A stretch of 5,758 bases of DNA from contig CAMOUF010000284.1 in assembly GCA_946626395.1 (NCBI GenBank), positions 1-5,758 on the forward strand. The letters are read 5' to 3'. Positions 1 to 5,136 of this stretch are shown piece by piece. The DNA comes from an uncultured Clostridia bacterium. Its GTDB lineage: Bacteria; Bacillota; Clostridia; Christensenellales; Aristaeellaceae. A program made the translations under genes and the position numbers. Position 1 is the stretch's first letter; every line of letters begins with the position of its first letter. The notes below the pieces were generated by a model that was not told the DNA's origin, did no database searches, and worked only from the letters and a program-made list of their open reading frames with translations.

Positions 1-241
1 AGAGAATCGTTTCGTGTACTTGGTTTTCCAACATTCGTAATGCCAGCTTTTTCGGGCGGATGATATCCGCCCCTACATTTTGTCTTGTCTCTATGATGTG
101 TTTCTATGCAAGATGCTGAATTGATCAGTGCTTACTTAGGCAAAAAAAGTACGAGAGTTCAGATCTTTTAGTTGTTCCAAATCTCCATTCCTTCCTTGCG
201 TGTGCTATATTTTCTGTACTCTCCACTCTTTTTTCTATTGC
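1..241. other. Non-coding spacer downstream of murA
   Basis: I see no gene here. The stretch is AT-richer than the coding DNA and contains a REP-like palindrome at 54-72 and heptamer repeats at 218-248. On the minus strand, the direction of murA transcription, there is a run of seven T (positions 148 to 142). A possible stem GAGAGT/ACTCTC (223-218 with 158-153) precedes it, but its loop is about 60 nt, so this is only a weak terminator candidate. No ORF with a plausible ribosome binding site was found on either strand. Confidence 0.6.
54..72. repeat. REP-like short palindrome
   Basis: GGGCGGAT and ATCCGCCC form a perfect 8-bp stem around a 3-nt loop (GAT), followed on the plus strand by CCTACA. 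It lies about 170 bp beyond the murA stop. No T-run follows the stem directly on either strand, so it does not look like a standard intrinsic terminator. The form (GC-rich short hairpin flanked by CCTACA in a spacer) resembles dispersed REP-type palindromes; whether it is repeated in this genome cannot be seen from one copy. Confidence 0.6.
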
Positions 242-248
242 CTATTGC
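218..248. repeat. Short heptamer repeats at the murA 3' end
   Basis: Two period-7 motifs lie side by side. ACTCTCC at 218-224 is followed by a 5/7 copy at 225-231. CTATTGC occurs twice in perfect tandem at 235-241 and 242-248, with a decayed third unit at 249-255. The 242-248 copy holds the murA stop codon (TAG on the minus strand) and part of the last codons, so the repeat crosses the gene end and the next unit supplies a second TAG in the same sequence context. With only about two copies each, chance cannot be excluded. Confidence 0.45.
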
Positions 249-1489
249 CTAATAATCATCGCGTCCGCGCCCAGGGCGCGGAGCTTTTCCTCCAATCCGT
301 CATAGCCCCGCATCAGATGCCCCGCCGGGTCAGACAGCAAGGTCTGCCCTTCGGCGGCCAAACCGGCCAGCATCAGCGCGGCGGCGGCCCGCAGGTCGGT
401 GGCGGTGACGTGGGCGCCGTTCAGGGGCCGTCCGCCCTGGATCAGGGCCAATTGCCCCTCCACCCGGATCTGGGCCCCCATGCGCTTCAGCTCCACCACA
501 TGCATGTACCGGTTTTCAAAAATGGTTTCCAGGAACACGGATAAGCCGTGGGTCTGGGTGGCCACCGCCATCAGCGGGGCCTGCATGTCCGTGGGGAAGC
601 CGGGGTAGGATAAGGTACGGGCCTCCATGGGCTGGCGGGCCCTGCCCCGCAGGCGGATGCCCCGGGCGTCCTCCTGCACGATCACCCCGGATTCGGACAG
701 CTTGAACAGCACCGCCCGCATGTGCTCCATCCGGGCCCCGGAAAGCAGCACGCTGCCATCGGTCAGCGCCGCGGCGCAGGCCAGGGTGCCCGCTTCGATG
801 CGGTCGGGAATGGGGGTATATTCCGCTCCGTGAAGCCGCGGCACGCCCTCCACGATGATATTCCCGGTGCCCGCCCCGGCGATGCGTGCGCCCATGGCGG
901 AAAGGAAACGGCACAGGTCCACGATTTCCGGCTCCTTGGCGGCGTTTTCAATGCGGGTGACGCCCTGGGCCAGAACGGCGGCCATGACCAGGTTTTCCGT
1001 AGCGCCCACGCTGGGAAAATCCAGATAAATATTCGCGCCTTTCAGTGTCCCCGTCACCCGGACTGCGTCCCCCGCCTGCGCCACCTGGGCTCCCAATTTG
1101 CGCAGGCCTTTTATATGCAGGTCAATGGGCCGCTGCCCGATGGCGCAGCCCCCCGGCATGGTGAAAACGCATTCTCCGTTCCTTGCGCACAGCGGCCCTA
1201 AAATCAGCACTGAGGCCCGCATGGTGCGCAGCAGGGACATTTCTTCCGGGCTGCCCGCCGCCACGGCGCGGACCCGCACGTCCCCTCCCTCGCTTTCCGC
1301 CTCCGCCCCGCAGGAGCGCAGGATGGCCAGCATGTTGTTCACGTCCGTTAAAGTGGGAATATGATGCAGAATGATTTCCTCCTGGGTCAGAAGCGCCGCC
1401 GCTAAAATGGGTAGCACCGCGTTTTTTGCCGTGCTCACCCTGGCTTCCCCGGAAAGCCTCGGCGAATGGCCGATCTGATACTGGGGCAT
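242..1489 (-). CDS. murA: UDP-N-acetylglucosamine 1-carboxyvinyltransferase (MurA)
   Basis: MurA transfers enolpyruvate from phosphoenolpyruvate to UDP-GlcNAc in the cytoplasm, the first committed step of peptidoglycan synthesis. The product is 415 residues, normal for the family. With the ATG at 1489 as start, numbering falls on that of E. coli MurA: Lys22-Asn23, Arg91, the catalytic Cys115 in GGCAIGQRPID, and Arg120. The later Asp of FPTDMQA (301), Arg327 and Arg394 in LMRGYDGLEEKLRALGA match the family's Asp305, Arg331 and Arg397. The two-domain EPT fold is complete. Cys115 rather than Asp predicts fosfomycin sensitivity (inference). One small oddity is Thr20 where SGAKN is usual (STAKN). 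A GTG nine bases upstream (1498) lies inside the Shine-Dalgarno sequence and is not chosen. The gene is divergent from uvrB and appears to stand alone. Firmicutes often carry two MurA paralogues; I cannot tell which this is. Confidence 0.96.
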   Translation of the reverse strand: MPQYQIGHSPRLSGEARVSTAKNAVLPILAAALLTQEEIILHHIPTLTDVNNMLAILRSCGAEAESEGGDVRVRAVAAGSPEEMSLLRTMRASVLILGPLCARNGECVFTMPGGCAIGQRPIDLHIKGLRKLGAQVAQAGDAVRVTGTLKGANIYLDFPSVGATENLVMAAVLAQGVTRIENAAKEPEIVDLCRFLSAMGARIAGAGTGNIIVEGVPRLHGAEYTPIPDRIEAGTLACAAALTDGSVLLSGARMEHMRAVLFKLSESGVIVQEDARGIRLRGRARQPMEARTLSYPGFPTDMQAPLMAVATQTHGLSVFLETIFENRYMHVVELKRMGAQIRVEGQLALIQGGRPLNGAHVTATDLRAAAALMLAGLAAEGQTLLSDPAGHLMRGYDGLEEKLRALGADAMIIRQ

Positions 1490-1494
1490 GGGTT

Positions 1495-1502
1495 TCACCT
1501 CC
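1495..1502 (-). promoter_or_regulatory. Ribosome binding site of murA
   Basis: On the minus strand this reads GGAGGTGA, a full match to the 16S rRNA anti-Shine-Dalgarno end. Eight bases separate GGAGG from the ATG at 1489. The GTG at 1496-1498 is part of this site, which decides the start in favour of ATG 1489 and a 415-residue protein. Confidence 0.85.
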
Positions 1503-1683
1503 GCAAAGCGAATTTCGTTTCGCGGTCATTGTGCCCCGGTTCAAAGCATTTTTCCCCGTTGTCCAGCGCCTGAAAAGCCGCTTCCAGCAAGTTTTTATCA
1601 GCATAAGCCCAAGCAGCGCAGGCTTCTCCGTCCGATCCCAGCCAATATTTTATTGTTGGCAAAGCATGGAATCTATGGTACAA
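1495..1683 (-). CDS. Doubtful small ORF upstream of murA
   Basis: This 62-codon ORF would start with TTG at 1683 and end with TGA inside the murA Shine-Dalgarno (GGAGGTGA), the arrangement expected for translational coupling. The middle looks protein-like (for example YADKNLLEAAFQALDNGEK, a likely helix) with Trp, Tyr and Cys residues. I do not recognise a family. Against it: no ATG start, no visible Shine-Dalgarno before the TTG, about half of third codon positions G or C, clearly below the neighbours, and its first codons overlap the predicted uvrB promoter on the other strand. It could be a real small leader gene, a decayed gene or chance. Confidence 0.22.
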   Translation of the reverse strand: MYHRFHALPTIKYWLGSDGEACAAWAYADKNLLEAAFQALDNGEKCFEPGHNDRETKFALRR

Positions 1684-1684
1684 T
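1656..1684 (+). promoter_or_regulatory. Sigma-A-type promoter of uvrB
   Basis: TTGGCA (1656-1661, 5/6 to the -35 consensus) is followed after exactly 17 bp by TACAAT (1679-1684, 5/6). An extended -10 element TATGG directly precedes the -10. Transcription would start near 1691, giving a leader of about 34 nt. The -35 overlaps the right arm of an imperfect palindrome at 1641-1660 (GCCAATA/TGTTGGC), which could be an operator or a coincidence. I found no equally good murA promoter on the opposite strand. Confidence 0.72.
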
Positions 1685-1690
1685 GAAATG

Positions 1691-1704
1691 GAAACAAATG
1701 TTTT
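1691..1704 (+). promoter_or_regulatory. Possible weak LexA (SOS) operator
   Basis: The site AAAC-AAAT-GTTT (1692-1703) is a perfect 4-N4-4 inverted repeat at the predicted uvrB transcription start. Against the Bacillus LexA/DinR box CGAACRNRYGTTYC it matches 11 of 14 positions. Its central spacing is right, but the outer G and C of GAAC/GTTC, normally well conserved, are A and T. uvrB is SOS-induced in Bacillus, and the location is right for repression. A weak or degenerate operator is possible; chance is too. Confidence 0.35.
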
Positions 1705-1711
1705 CTTTTTC

Positions 1712-1717
1712 AGGAGG
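1712..1717 (+). promoter_or_regulatory. Ribosome binding site of uvrB
   Basis: AGGAGG lies 7 bases before the ATG at 1725. The frame stays open upstream to 1488, but no upstream start has such a site, and UvrB homology begins at GQFVLKAPY, so 1725 is the start. Confidence 0.9.
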
Positions 1718-1724
1718 ATTTTTC

Positions 1725-3740
1725 ATGGGTCAGTTTGTGTTAAAGGCTCCCTATACCGCCCGGGGGGATCAGCCCCAGGCCATTGAGGCGCTGTCCCAGG
1801 GGGTGAAGGCGGGGATGCCCGCCCAGGTGCTGCTGGGGGTGACGGGCTCGGGCAAAACCTTCACCATGGCTTCCGTCATTGAAAAGGTGCAGCGGCCCAC
1901 CCTAGTGATCGCCCACAACAAAACCCTGGCCGCCCAGCTGTGCGCGGAGTTCAAAGCCTTCTTCCCGGACAGCGCGGTGGAATATTTTGTTTCATATTAT
2001 GATTACTACCAGCCGGAAGCCTATATTCCCTCCTCCGACACCTATATTGAAAAGGACGCATCTGTCAACGAGGAAATCGACCGGCTGCGCCACAGCGCCA
2101 CCGCCGCCCTGAAGGAGCGGAACGACGTGATTATTGTGGCTTCCGTTTCCTGCATTTATTCCATGGGCGACCCCAGCGAATACGAAGGGCAGATGATTTC
2201 CCTGCGCCCGGGCATGCAATTGGCCCCGGAGGAGCTGCTCAGGCGGCTGGTGGATATTCAGTACGAACGCAACGATGTGGCGTTTGAGCGCGGAAATTTC
2301 CGCGTTCGTGGGGATACGGTGGAGGTGATCCCCGCCGGACAGCGGGAAAATGGCATCCGGGTGGAGTTTTTCGGCGATGAGATCGACCGTATCTGTGAGT
2401 TTTCCGTGGTGGACGGCCATATGCTGCATACCGTGCAGCACGCCGCTATCTTCCCCGCCACCCACTACGCCACCTCCGTGGAAAACCGGGAGGAGAACAT
2501 CGCCCGCATCGAGGCGGACATGTACGCCCGGAAAGCCGCCTTTGAGGCGGAGGGCAAGCTGCTGGAGGCTCAGCGTATCGAACAGCGCACCAAGTACGAC
2601 ATCGAGATGCTGCGGGAAATCGGCTTCTGCACGGGCATCGAAAACTACAGCCGTTACTTTGACGGCCGCCAGCCCGGGGACCCGCCCTATTCCCTGCTGG
2701 ATTATTTTCCCAAGGGCTTCCTGGTGATGATCGATGAAAGCCATGTGACGGTGCCCCAGATCCGCGCCATGTACGCCGGGGACCGGGCCCGGAAAAAGAT
2801 GCTGGTGGAATACGGCTTCCGCCTGCCCTCGGCTTTTGACAACCGGCCCCTGACCTACGAGGAGTTCGACCAGCGGGTCCAGCAGGTGATTTACGTGTCC
2901 GCCACCCCCGCGCCCTACGAGCGGGAGCGGGCCAGCCAGATCGTGGAGCAGATCATCCGGCCCACGGGACTGCTGGATCCCAAGATCATCGTGCGCCCCG
3001 CCACCGGGCAGGTGGACGATTTGGTGGGCGAAATCAACAAGGTGGTGGAGAAAGGCGAACGGGTGCTGGTGACCACCCTGACCAAGAAAATGGCCGAACG
3101 CCTGACGGACTACCTGGACGAATTGGGCATCCGGGTGCGGTATCTCCATTCGGACATCGTGACCCTGGAGCGTACCAAGCTGATCCGGGAACTGCGCATG
3201 GGGGAATACGATGTACTGGTGGGCATCAACCTGCTCAGGGAAGGCTTGGATTTGCCGGAAGTGGCCCTGGTGGCCATCCTGGACGCGGACAAGGAGGGCT
3301 TCCTCCGCTCCGAAACCAGCCTGATCCAGACCATCGGCCGCGCCGCCCGGAACGTGGAAGGCCGGGTGATCATGTACGCCGACGCGCCCACGGACTCCAT
3401 GATGGCCGCCATCGGGGAACCCAACCGCCGCCGGGCTTTGCAGGAGGCTTATAACAAAGAAAACAACATCACCCCCGAATCCGTGAAAACCGCCGTGCGG
3501 GCGCTGCTGGAAATCACGGACAAGGCCAGCGAGGAAATTCCCGAGGCCATGGACAGCGGCGAAAAGGACGAATGGATCAAGCAATTGGAGGATCAGATGC
3601 TCACCGCCGCTTCCGCCCTGGACTTTGAAAAGGCCGCCAAGCTGCGGGACCAGCTCTTTGCCCTCCGGGGCGACACGCCCATAGACAAGCACCAGCCCTC
3701 CCGCCGCCGCCGGGAACGCATGCGCAAGGCGGAGCACTGA
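1725..3740 (+). CDS. uvrB: Excinuclease ABC subunit B (UvrB)
   Basis: UvrB is the damage-verifying helicase-like subunit of nucleotide excision repair: loaded by UvrA, it clamps the damaged strand and recruits UvrC for incision. The 671-residue protein is complete and of usual length. Visible in order: Walker A GVTGSGKT at 38-45 (Lys44); the beta-hairpin region rich in Tyr at about 91-110 (YYDYYQPEAY), which inserts behind the lesion; the UvrA-interaction region at about 150-250; Walker B DESH at 337-340; the SATPAPYE segment; the second helicase domain ending in motif VI (QTIGRAAR, 535-542); and a C-terminal UVR domain at about 616-651 (EDQMLTAASALDFEKAAKLRDQ), which contacts UvrC. The tail is basic. 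No key residue is missing. uvrA often sits next to uvrB, but here a PAP2 phosphatase gene follows after 268 bp. It has its own promoter, with possible SOS control. No clear intrinsic terminator follows. Confidence 0.97.
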   Translation: MGQFVLKAPYTARGDQPQAIEALSQGVKAGMPAQVLLGVTGSGKTFTMASVIEKVQRPTLVIAHNKTLAAQLCAEFKAFFPDSAVEYFVSYYDYYQPEAYIPSSDTYIEKDASVNEEIDRLRHSATAALKERNDVIIVASVSCIYSMGDPSEYEGQMISLRPGMQLAPEELLRRLVDIQYERNDVAFERGNFRVRGDTVEVIPAGQRENGIRVEFFGDEIDRICEFSVVDGHMLHTVQHAAIFPATHYATSVENREENIARIEADMYARKAAFEAEGKLLEAQRIEQRTKYDIEMLREIGFCTGIENYSRYFDGRQPGDPPYSLLDYFPKGFLVMIDESHVTVPQIRAMYAGDRARKKMLVEYGFRLPSAFDNRPLTYEEFDQRVQQVIYVSATPAPYERERASQIVEQIIRPTGLLDPKIIVRPATGQVDDLVGEINKVVEKGERVLVTTLTKKMAERLTDYLDELGIRVRYLHSDIVTLERTKLIRELRMGEYDVLVGINLLREGLDLPEVALVAILDADKEGFLRSETSLIQTIGRAARNVEGRVIMYADAPTDSMMAAIGEPNRRRALQEAYNKENNITPESVKTAVRALLEITDKASEEIPEAMDSGEKDEWIKQLEDQMLTAASALDFEKAAKLRDQLFALRGDTPIDKHQPSRRRRERMRKAEH

Positions 3741-3777
3741 TGCAGAGTACATGAAGAACAAGTTGAATCGGGATCGA

Positions 3778-3812
3778 GTTCTAAGTTCTAAGTTCAAAGT
3801 TCCAAGTTCTAA
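3778..3812. repeat. Tandem heptamer array, five units of GTTCNAA
   Basis: Five perfectly spaced 7-bp units start 37 bases after the uvrB stop: GTTCTAA, GTTCTAA, GTTCAAA, GTTCCAA, GTTCTAA. Every difference is at the fifth position. The array is non-coding on the plus strand. It resembles the heptanucleotide short tandem repeats (STRRs) described in filamentous cyanobacteria in form only, not in sequence. Slippage or a dispersed repeat family are both possible origins. Confidence 0.85.
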
Positions 3813-3870
3813 GCAAGTTTGCCTTTCCGCATCGGCAAGCTGTTTGTGTTGCACATGATCAGCTTAGAAC
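3806..3870. repeat. Inverted heptamer copy forming a possible stem
   Basis: The last array unit plus one base (GTTCTAAG, 3806-3813) has a perfect inverted copy, CTTAGAAC, at 3863-3870. Between them GTTTGCC (3817-3823) can pair with GGCAAGC (3834-3840), including one G-T pair, around a 10-nt loop. Together they could fold as a branched hairpin in the uvrB transcript. No T-run follows, so an intrinsic terminator is not supported; protection of the 3' end is only a guess. Confidence 0.4.
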
Positions 3871-3893
3871 CCGGTACAATGGAAGCAGCAAAG

Positions 3894-3960
3894 GAACCAC
3901 GGCTGAACGATTTAAGCAAAAGATCATTCTTCCTTTGCGGGGTTGTATTTCCCCTGGTTC
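3894..3960. repeat. Nested imperfect palindrome upstream of the PAP2 gene
   Basis: Two inverted repeats share exactly one dyad centre (3927): GAACCA/TGGTTC (3894-3899 with 3955-3960) and GCAAA/TTTGC (3916-3920 with 3934-3938). Short extra pairs GG/CC (3901-3902 with 3952-3953) and GA/TC (3922-3923 with 3931-3932) use the same centre. The right half covers the predicted -35 of the PAP2 gene. Pairing between the arms is interrupted, so it may be an operator, a decayed palindromic element or chance. Confidence 0.35.
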
Positions 3961-3971
3961 GATGATACAAT
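3943..3971 (+). promoter_or_regulatory. Probable promoter of the PAP2 phosphatase gene
   Basis: TTGTAT (3943-3948, weak -35) and TACAAT (3966-3971, 5/6 to the -10 consensus) are 17 bp apart, with an extended -10 TG at 3963-3964. Transcription would begin near 3978, about 31 nt before the start codon. A second TACAAT at 3875-3880 lacks a well-spaced -35. The promoter makes this gene independent of uvrB. Confidence 0.55.
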
Positions 3972-4008
3972 GATGCTGCAAAAGATACGCCTGAAAGGAT
4001 GAAACAAA

Positions 4009-4965
4009 ATGACCCTCACCGGCAACACCTTCTTTTTTCCCTTTGAAGTCAGCCTGATGGAATGGTTCCAGGCTCATTTGGGCAGCTCGGCCATTTCCGT
4101 CATTTCCTTCCTGTCCGCCTTTGGCGAGGAGCTGTTCATGATCCTGGTGCTGGGCTTTCTGTACTGGGGCCTGAACAAGCGCATGGGAAAGACCGTAGGC
4201 CTGACCGTGCTGATGGGCACGGTATGGAACCCCATGATCAAAAACATCGCCCTGCGCCGCAGGCCCTACATGGATCACGAAAGCATCAAGATTCTGCGGG
4301 TGGTGGAGCCCGGCGCCGATCCGATGAACATTGCCGCCCAGGGCTATTCCTTCCCCAGCGGCCATTCCACCAGCGCCATGGGACTGATTGGAGCCTTGGC
4401 CCTGCAGCTCAAAAAGAAGTGGGCCGTGGCCCTGGCGGTGATCGTTCCCCTGCTGGTGGGCTTTTCCCGGGTCACGGTAGGCGCGCATTATCCCACGGAT
4501 GTGCTGTGCGGCTGGGCCCTGGCCCTGCTGGCGGTTTTCCTGGTGCCCTGGCTGCAGGAAAAAATCAAAAATCAATGGCTGCTGTACGGCCTGCTGCTTG
4601 TGACCGCCCTGCCCGGCGTGTTTTACTGCAAAAGCGCTGATTATTATTCCGGCCTGGGACTGCTGCTGGGCTTTATCCTGGGCACGGCGGCGGAAGAAAA
4701 GTTTGTCCGGTTTGAAAACACGAAAAGCATCCTGCGGTGCGTGCTGCGGGTGCTGGGCGGCGGCGCGGTGTTCTTCGCCCTGAACACGCTGCTGAAGCTG
4801 CCCTTCTCCAAGGAATTTCTGGACAGCGGCTCTGCGGCGGCCCTGTGGGTGCGCTGCGCCCGCTACGCCATCGTGGCCTTTGTGGACTTTGCCGTGTATC
4901 CTCTGCTTTTCAAATACACCGCCCGCATCGGCGCCAAGCAGCCCGCCGTCAGCGCGGAAGCATAA
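4009..4965 (+). CDS. PAP2-family membrane lipid phosphatase
   Basis: This 318-residue integral membrane protein belongs to the PAP2 (type 2 phosphatidic acid phosphatase) superfamily, which removes phosphate from lipid phosphates such as undecaprenyl pyrophosphate, phosphatidylglycerophosphate or phosphatidate. All three catalytic motifs are intact: KX6RP at 78-86 (Lys78, Arg85, Pro86), PSGH at 116-119, and SRX5HXXXD at 153-164 (Ser153, Arg154, nucleophile His160, Asp164). Hydrophobic segments lie at about 28-54, 62-77, 122-134, 138-152, 165-181, then 190-206, 214-227, 243-262 and 279-301. The last group is an extension beyond the minimal PAP2 core, seen in many clostridial homologues; its role is unknown. 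A moderate Shine-Dalgarno (AAAGGA, 3994-3999) precedes the ATG by 9 bases, and the gene ends with tandem TAA codons. The substrate cannot be read from sequence; nearness to murA makes undecaprenyl carrier recycling attractive but unproven. Confidence 0.9.
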   Translation: MTLTGNTFFFPFEVSLMEWFQAHLGSSAISVISFLSAFGEELFMILVLGFLYWGLNKRMGKTVGLTVLMGTVWNPMIKNIALRRRPYMDHESIKILRVVEPGADPMNIAAQGYSFPSGHSTSAMGLIGALALQLKKKWAVALAVIVPLLVGFSRVTVGAHYPTDVLCGWALALLAVFLVPWLQEKIKNQWLLYGLLLVTALPGVFYCKSADYYSGLGLLLGFILGTAAEEKFVRFENTKSILRCVLRVLGGGAVFFALNTLLKLPFSKEFLDSGSAAALWVRCARYAIVAFVDFAVYPLLFKYTARIGAKQPAVSAEA

Positions 4966-5031
4966 TAATGACTACTGGGGGAACCGCTCCGAGAAAGGCA
5001 AATTGGAAAACCTGGCTCATGGCGAATTCTC

Positions 5032-5136
5032 CCTGATCATGTTATTTTCAGATTATAGTGGAAAACACCGTTCACCGGAGATGTGTTCTCCCATGAACGG
5101 TGTTTTTGATTTTATGCTTTTTGAGAAAAGATCAGG
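5032..5136. repeat. Dyad-symmetric stretch around the terminator
   Basis: Three inverted repeats share one centre (5084): CCTGATC/GATCAGG (5032-5038 with 5130-5136), the 13-bp terminator stem (5062-5074 with 5094-5106) and GGAGA/TCTCC (5077-5081 with 5087-5091). The 23-bp stretches between the outer arms and the stem pair poorly. The right outer arm lies within the last codons of the Lgt-like gene. It may be a decayed palindromic element or a terminator with a chance outer repeat. Confidence 0.4.
5062..5113 (+). terminator. Intrinsic terminator of the PAP2 gene, possibly bidirectional
   Basis: AAAACACCGTTCA and TGAACGGTGTTTT form a perfect 13-bp stem (5062-5074 with 5094-5106). It continues past a 2+2 internal loop into a 5-bp stem with a TGTGT loop. 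On the plus strand it ends in TTTTTGATTTT (5103-5113), so it should stop transcripts from the PAP2 gene, whose stop codon is about 97 bases upstream. The convergent gene stops just beyond it at 5112; on that strand the stem ends in only four T, so termination there would be weaker. Confidence 0.9.

Noticed and set aside
1490..1498. GTG start of murA at 1498
   Set aside because: It lies inside the Shine-Dalgarno sequence; the ATG at 1489 has correct spacing and gives the family's residue numbering.
1508..1523. Small hairpin GCGAA/TTCGC just upstream of the murA ribosome binding site
   Set aside because: A 5-bp stem is too short to support a regulatory call, and no riboswitch-like structure surrounds it.
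1488..1724. In-frame upstream extension of uvrB
   Set aside because: The frame is open, but UvrB homology and the AGGAGG site place the start at 1725; the extension overlaps the promoter.
1992..3854. 620-codon open frame on the minus strand opposite uvrB
   Set aside because: It mirrors the GC-rich codon pattern of the intact uvrB gene, has a biased composition rich in Gly, His and Val, lacks domain motifs and runs through the repeat array.
3875..3880. TACAAT as an alternative PAP2 promoter -10
   Set aside because: The nearest -35-like hexamers (TGCACA, TTGCAC) are 19-20 bp away and there is no TG extension; the 3943-3971 pair fits better.
3859..4575. 238-codon open frame on the minus strand opposite the PAP2 gene
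   Set aside because: The opposite strand encodes a protein with all PAP2 motifs; this frame is rich in Gln, Gly and His, as expected of a shadow frame.
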